Origin: an uncultured Eubacteriales bacterium
Lineage (GTDB): Bacteria > Bacillota_A > Clostridia > Oscillospirales > Oscillospiraceae
Assembly (NCBI GenBank): GCA_949742895.1
Contig: CATJRT010000437.1
Span: 1 to 6,688 of the forward strand
Direction of reading: 5' to 3'
Length of the DNA: 6,688 bases
A program made the translations under genes and the position numbers. Shown in pieces: positions 6,025-6,688 of this stretch (the first letter of the stretch is position 1; each line of letters begins with the position of its first letter). A model generated the notes under the pieces. That model made no database searches, was not told the origin of the DNA, and saw only the letters and a program-made list of their open reading frames with translations.

Positions 6025-6092
6025 TATTTTCTTTTATCAATACAGTTCGGATTCGCTTGACCGATATTTTCAAAGGAAAGGAATCACACAAC
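6025..6092 (+). other. AT-rich spacer between the PHP gene and rpiB
   Basis: It holds the rpiB ribosome binding site (AAAGGA, 6077-6082). An inverted repeat AACTGTA (6017-6023) and TACAGTT (6041-6047) overlaps the PHP stop codon, and ATATTTTC occurs twice (6024-6031, 6064-6071). The 7-bp stem has a 17-nt loop and no T-run after it, so it is not a convincing terminator. No clear promoter is seen, so co-transcription of the two genes is likely. Confidence 0.35.
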
Positions 6093-6530
6093 ATGAAAAT
6101 TTCCATTGCCTGCGACCACGGAGCCTACGAATTGAAGGAGCACCTCAGGGCGTATCTCGCCAAGCAGGGCCACCAGGTCACCGACTGCGGGACCAACAGC
6201 ACCGAGAGCTGCGACTACCCCGACTTCGCCCGACCCGCCGCCCAGCTGGTGGCGGACGGCAAATGCGACAGGGGCGTGGTGCTGTGTACCACCGGCATCG
6301 GGATGTCCATAACCGCCAATAAGGTAAAGGGCGTACGCTGCGCCCTGTGCCACGAGCCGTACTCCGCCGAGATGACCCGCCGCCACAACGACGCCAATGT
6401 GCTGGCTATGGGCGCGGGCATGGTGGGCAAATTCATGGCCGAGCGCATTGTGGACGTGTTCCTGACCACCGAATTCGAGGGCGGCCGCCACCAGCGCCGG
6501 GTGGACAAGGTCATGGAGGCGGAGCAATGA
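6093..6530 (+). CDS. rpiB: Ribose-5-phosphate isomerase B (RpiB/LacAB family)
   Basis: Interconverts ribose 5-phosphate and ribulose 5-phosphate in the non-oxidative pentose phosphate pathway. The 145-residue product has the family length and motifs: ISIACDHGAYELKEHL (residues 3-18, with D8 and H9), SCDYPDFA (39-46), the catalytic-cysteine loop LCTTGIGMSITANK (64-77, C65) and RRHNDANVLAMG (96-107, H98). The ATG at 6093 is chosen because family proteins begin at MKI and AAAGGA (6077-6082) lies 10 nt upstream. An in-frame ATG at 6057 would add 12 unrelated residues and has no ribosome binding site. The TTGIGMS loop and the Cys fit RpiB; galactose-6-phosphate isomerase subunits are related, but no lac or tagatose genes are nearby. 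The stop overlaps the next start (ATGA). Confidence 0.95.
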   Translation: MKISIACDHGAYELKEHLRAYLAKQGHQVTDCGTNSTESCDYPDFARPAAQLVADGKCDRGVVLCTTGIGMSITANKVKGVRCALCHEPYSAEMTRRHNDANVLAMGAGMVGKFMAERIVDVFLTTEFEGGRHQRRVDKVMEAEQ

Positions 6531-6688
6531 GCACCGCCGTTGACCGCGAAAAGATGCAGGAGCGGTTCGCCTACTGGTGCGGCAAGCTCCGCCTCACCCC
6601 CGGCTGGGATGTGCGCCTGGAGTGGGTGGAGAACCCCGGCTGGCCCAAGACCGGCGACATCAAAATCGACTGCGATGACAGAAAGGCC
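6527..6688 (+). CDS. Unidentified protein, N-terminal 54 residues, cut by the right edge
   Basis: The ATG overlaps the rpiB stop as ATGA and is preceded by GGAGG (6515-6519, 7-nt spacer), so it is a real gene translationally coupled to rpiB. The visible part begins MSTAVDREKMQERFAYW and contains LTPGWDVRLEWVENPGW (residues 23-39) and KTGDIKIDCDDRKA (41-54). It is soluble-looking, with no signal peptide. The pattern of an amphipathic N-terminal helix, then a GWDVRLEW strand and a DIKID strand recalls the start of small SprT/minimal-metallopeptidase-like proteins, in which an HExxH motif would follow. That motif is outside the window, so this is only a guess and I do not assign a function. Confidence 0.75.
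   Translation, partial: MSTAVDREKMQERFAYWCGKLRLTPGWDVRLEWVENPGWPKTGDIKIDCDDRKA

Noticed and set aside
6057..6092. Upstream ATG giving RpiB 12 extra residues
   Set aside because: No ribosome binding site precedes it. The added residues are encoded by the rpiB Shine-Dalgarno region itself, and family members begin at the MKI position.

Overview
The window is a GC-rich, tightly packed piece of a low-copy bacterial chromosome. Gene order, the CIRCE operator, strong AAGGAGG-type ribosome binding sites and protein character point to a Firmicute of class Clostridia. The best guess is a GC-rich gut Oscillospiraceae-type genome (Flavonifractor/Lawsonibacter-like); this assignment is an inference from sequence style, not from a search.

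Left half (1-2457, all minus strand): a class I heat-shock operon read right to left as hrcA - grpE - small unknown gene - dnaK. The dnaK gene is cut by the left edge. It is driven by a sigma-A-like promoter (TTGACA, 17 nt, TACATT) followed at the expected transcript start by a perfect CIRCE operator (9-bp arms, 9-nt spacer). HrcA, the first product, is the repressor that binds CIRCE, so the operon is autoregulated. GrpE is the nucleotide exchange factor for DnaK. The unusual member is an 87-residue protein of unknown function between grpE and dnaK, with a C-x3-H ... C-x2-C pattern and a duplicated AYxxGxxxG motif.

Middle (2458-4999, plus strand): a divergent leader of about 200 nt with several mutually exclusive inverted repeats, then a 766-residue polytopic membrane glycosyltransferase of the protein O-mannosyltransferase (GT39/PMT) type. 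It has the family's catalytic Asp-Glu pair and HPPLGK motif. A beta-rich, discoidin/galactose-binding-like segment of roughly 150 residues appears to be inserted in the first external loop, just before the catalytic pair.

Spacer 5000-5208: a highly structured non-coding element. It starts right after the glycosyltransferase stop codon with a 15-bp hairpin, then has a long-range imperfect stem enclosing short direct repeats and a second 10-bp hairpin. It looks like a dispersed palindromic repeat or structured RNA rather than a gene.

Right part (5209-6688, plus strand): a PHP-family phosphatase of the HisK (histidinol-phosphatase) type, then ribose-5-phosphate isomerase B (rpiB). An unidentified gene overlaps the rpiB stop by 4 nt and runs off the right edge. 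No mobile-element genes, CRISPR array, tRNA or rRNA were seen. The candidates for something new are the small heat-shock-operon protein, the enlarged PMT external loop and the structured spacer element.
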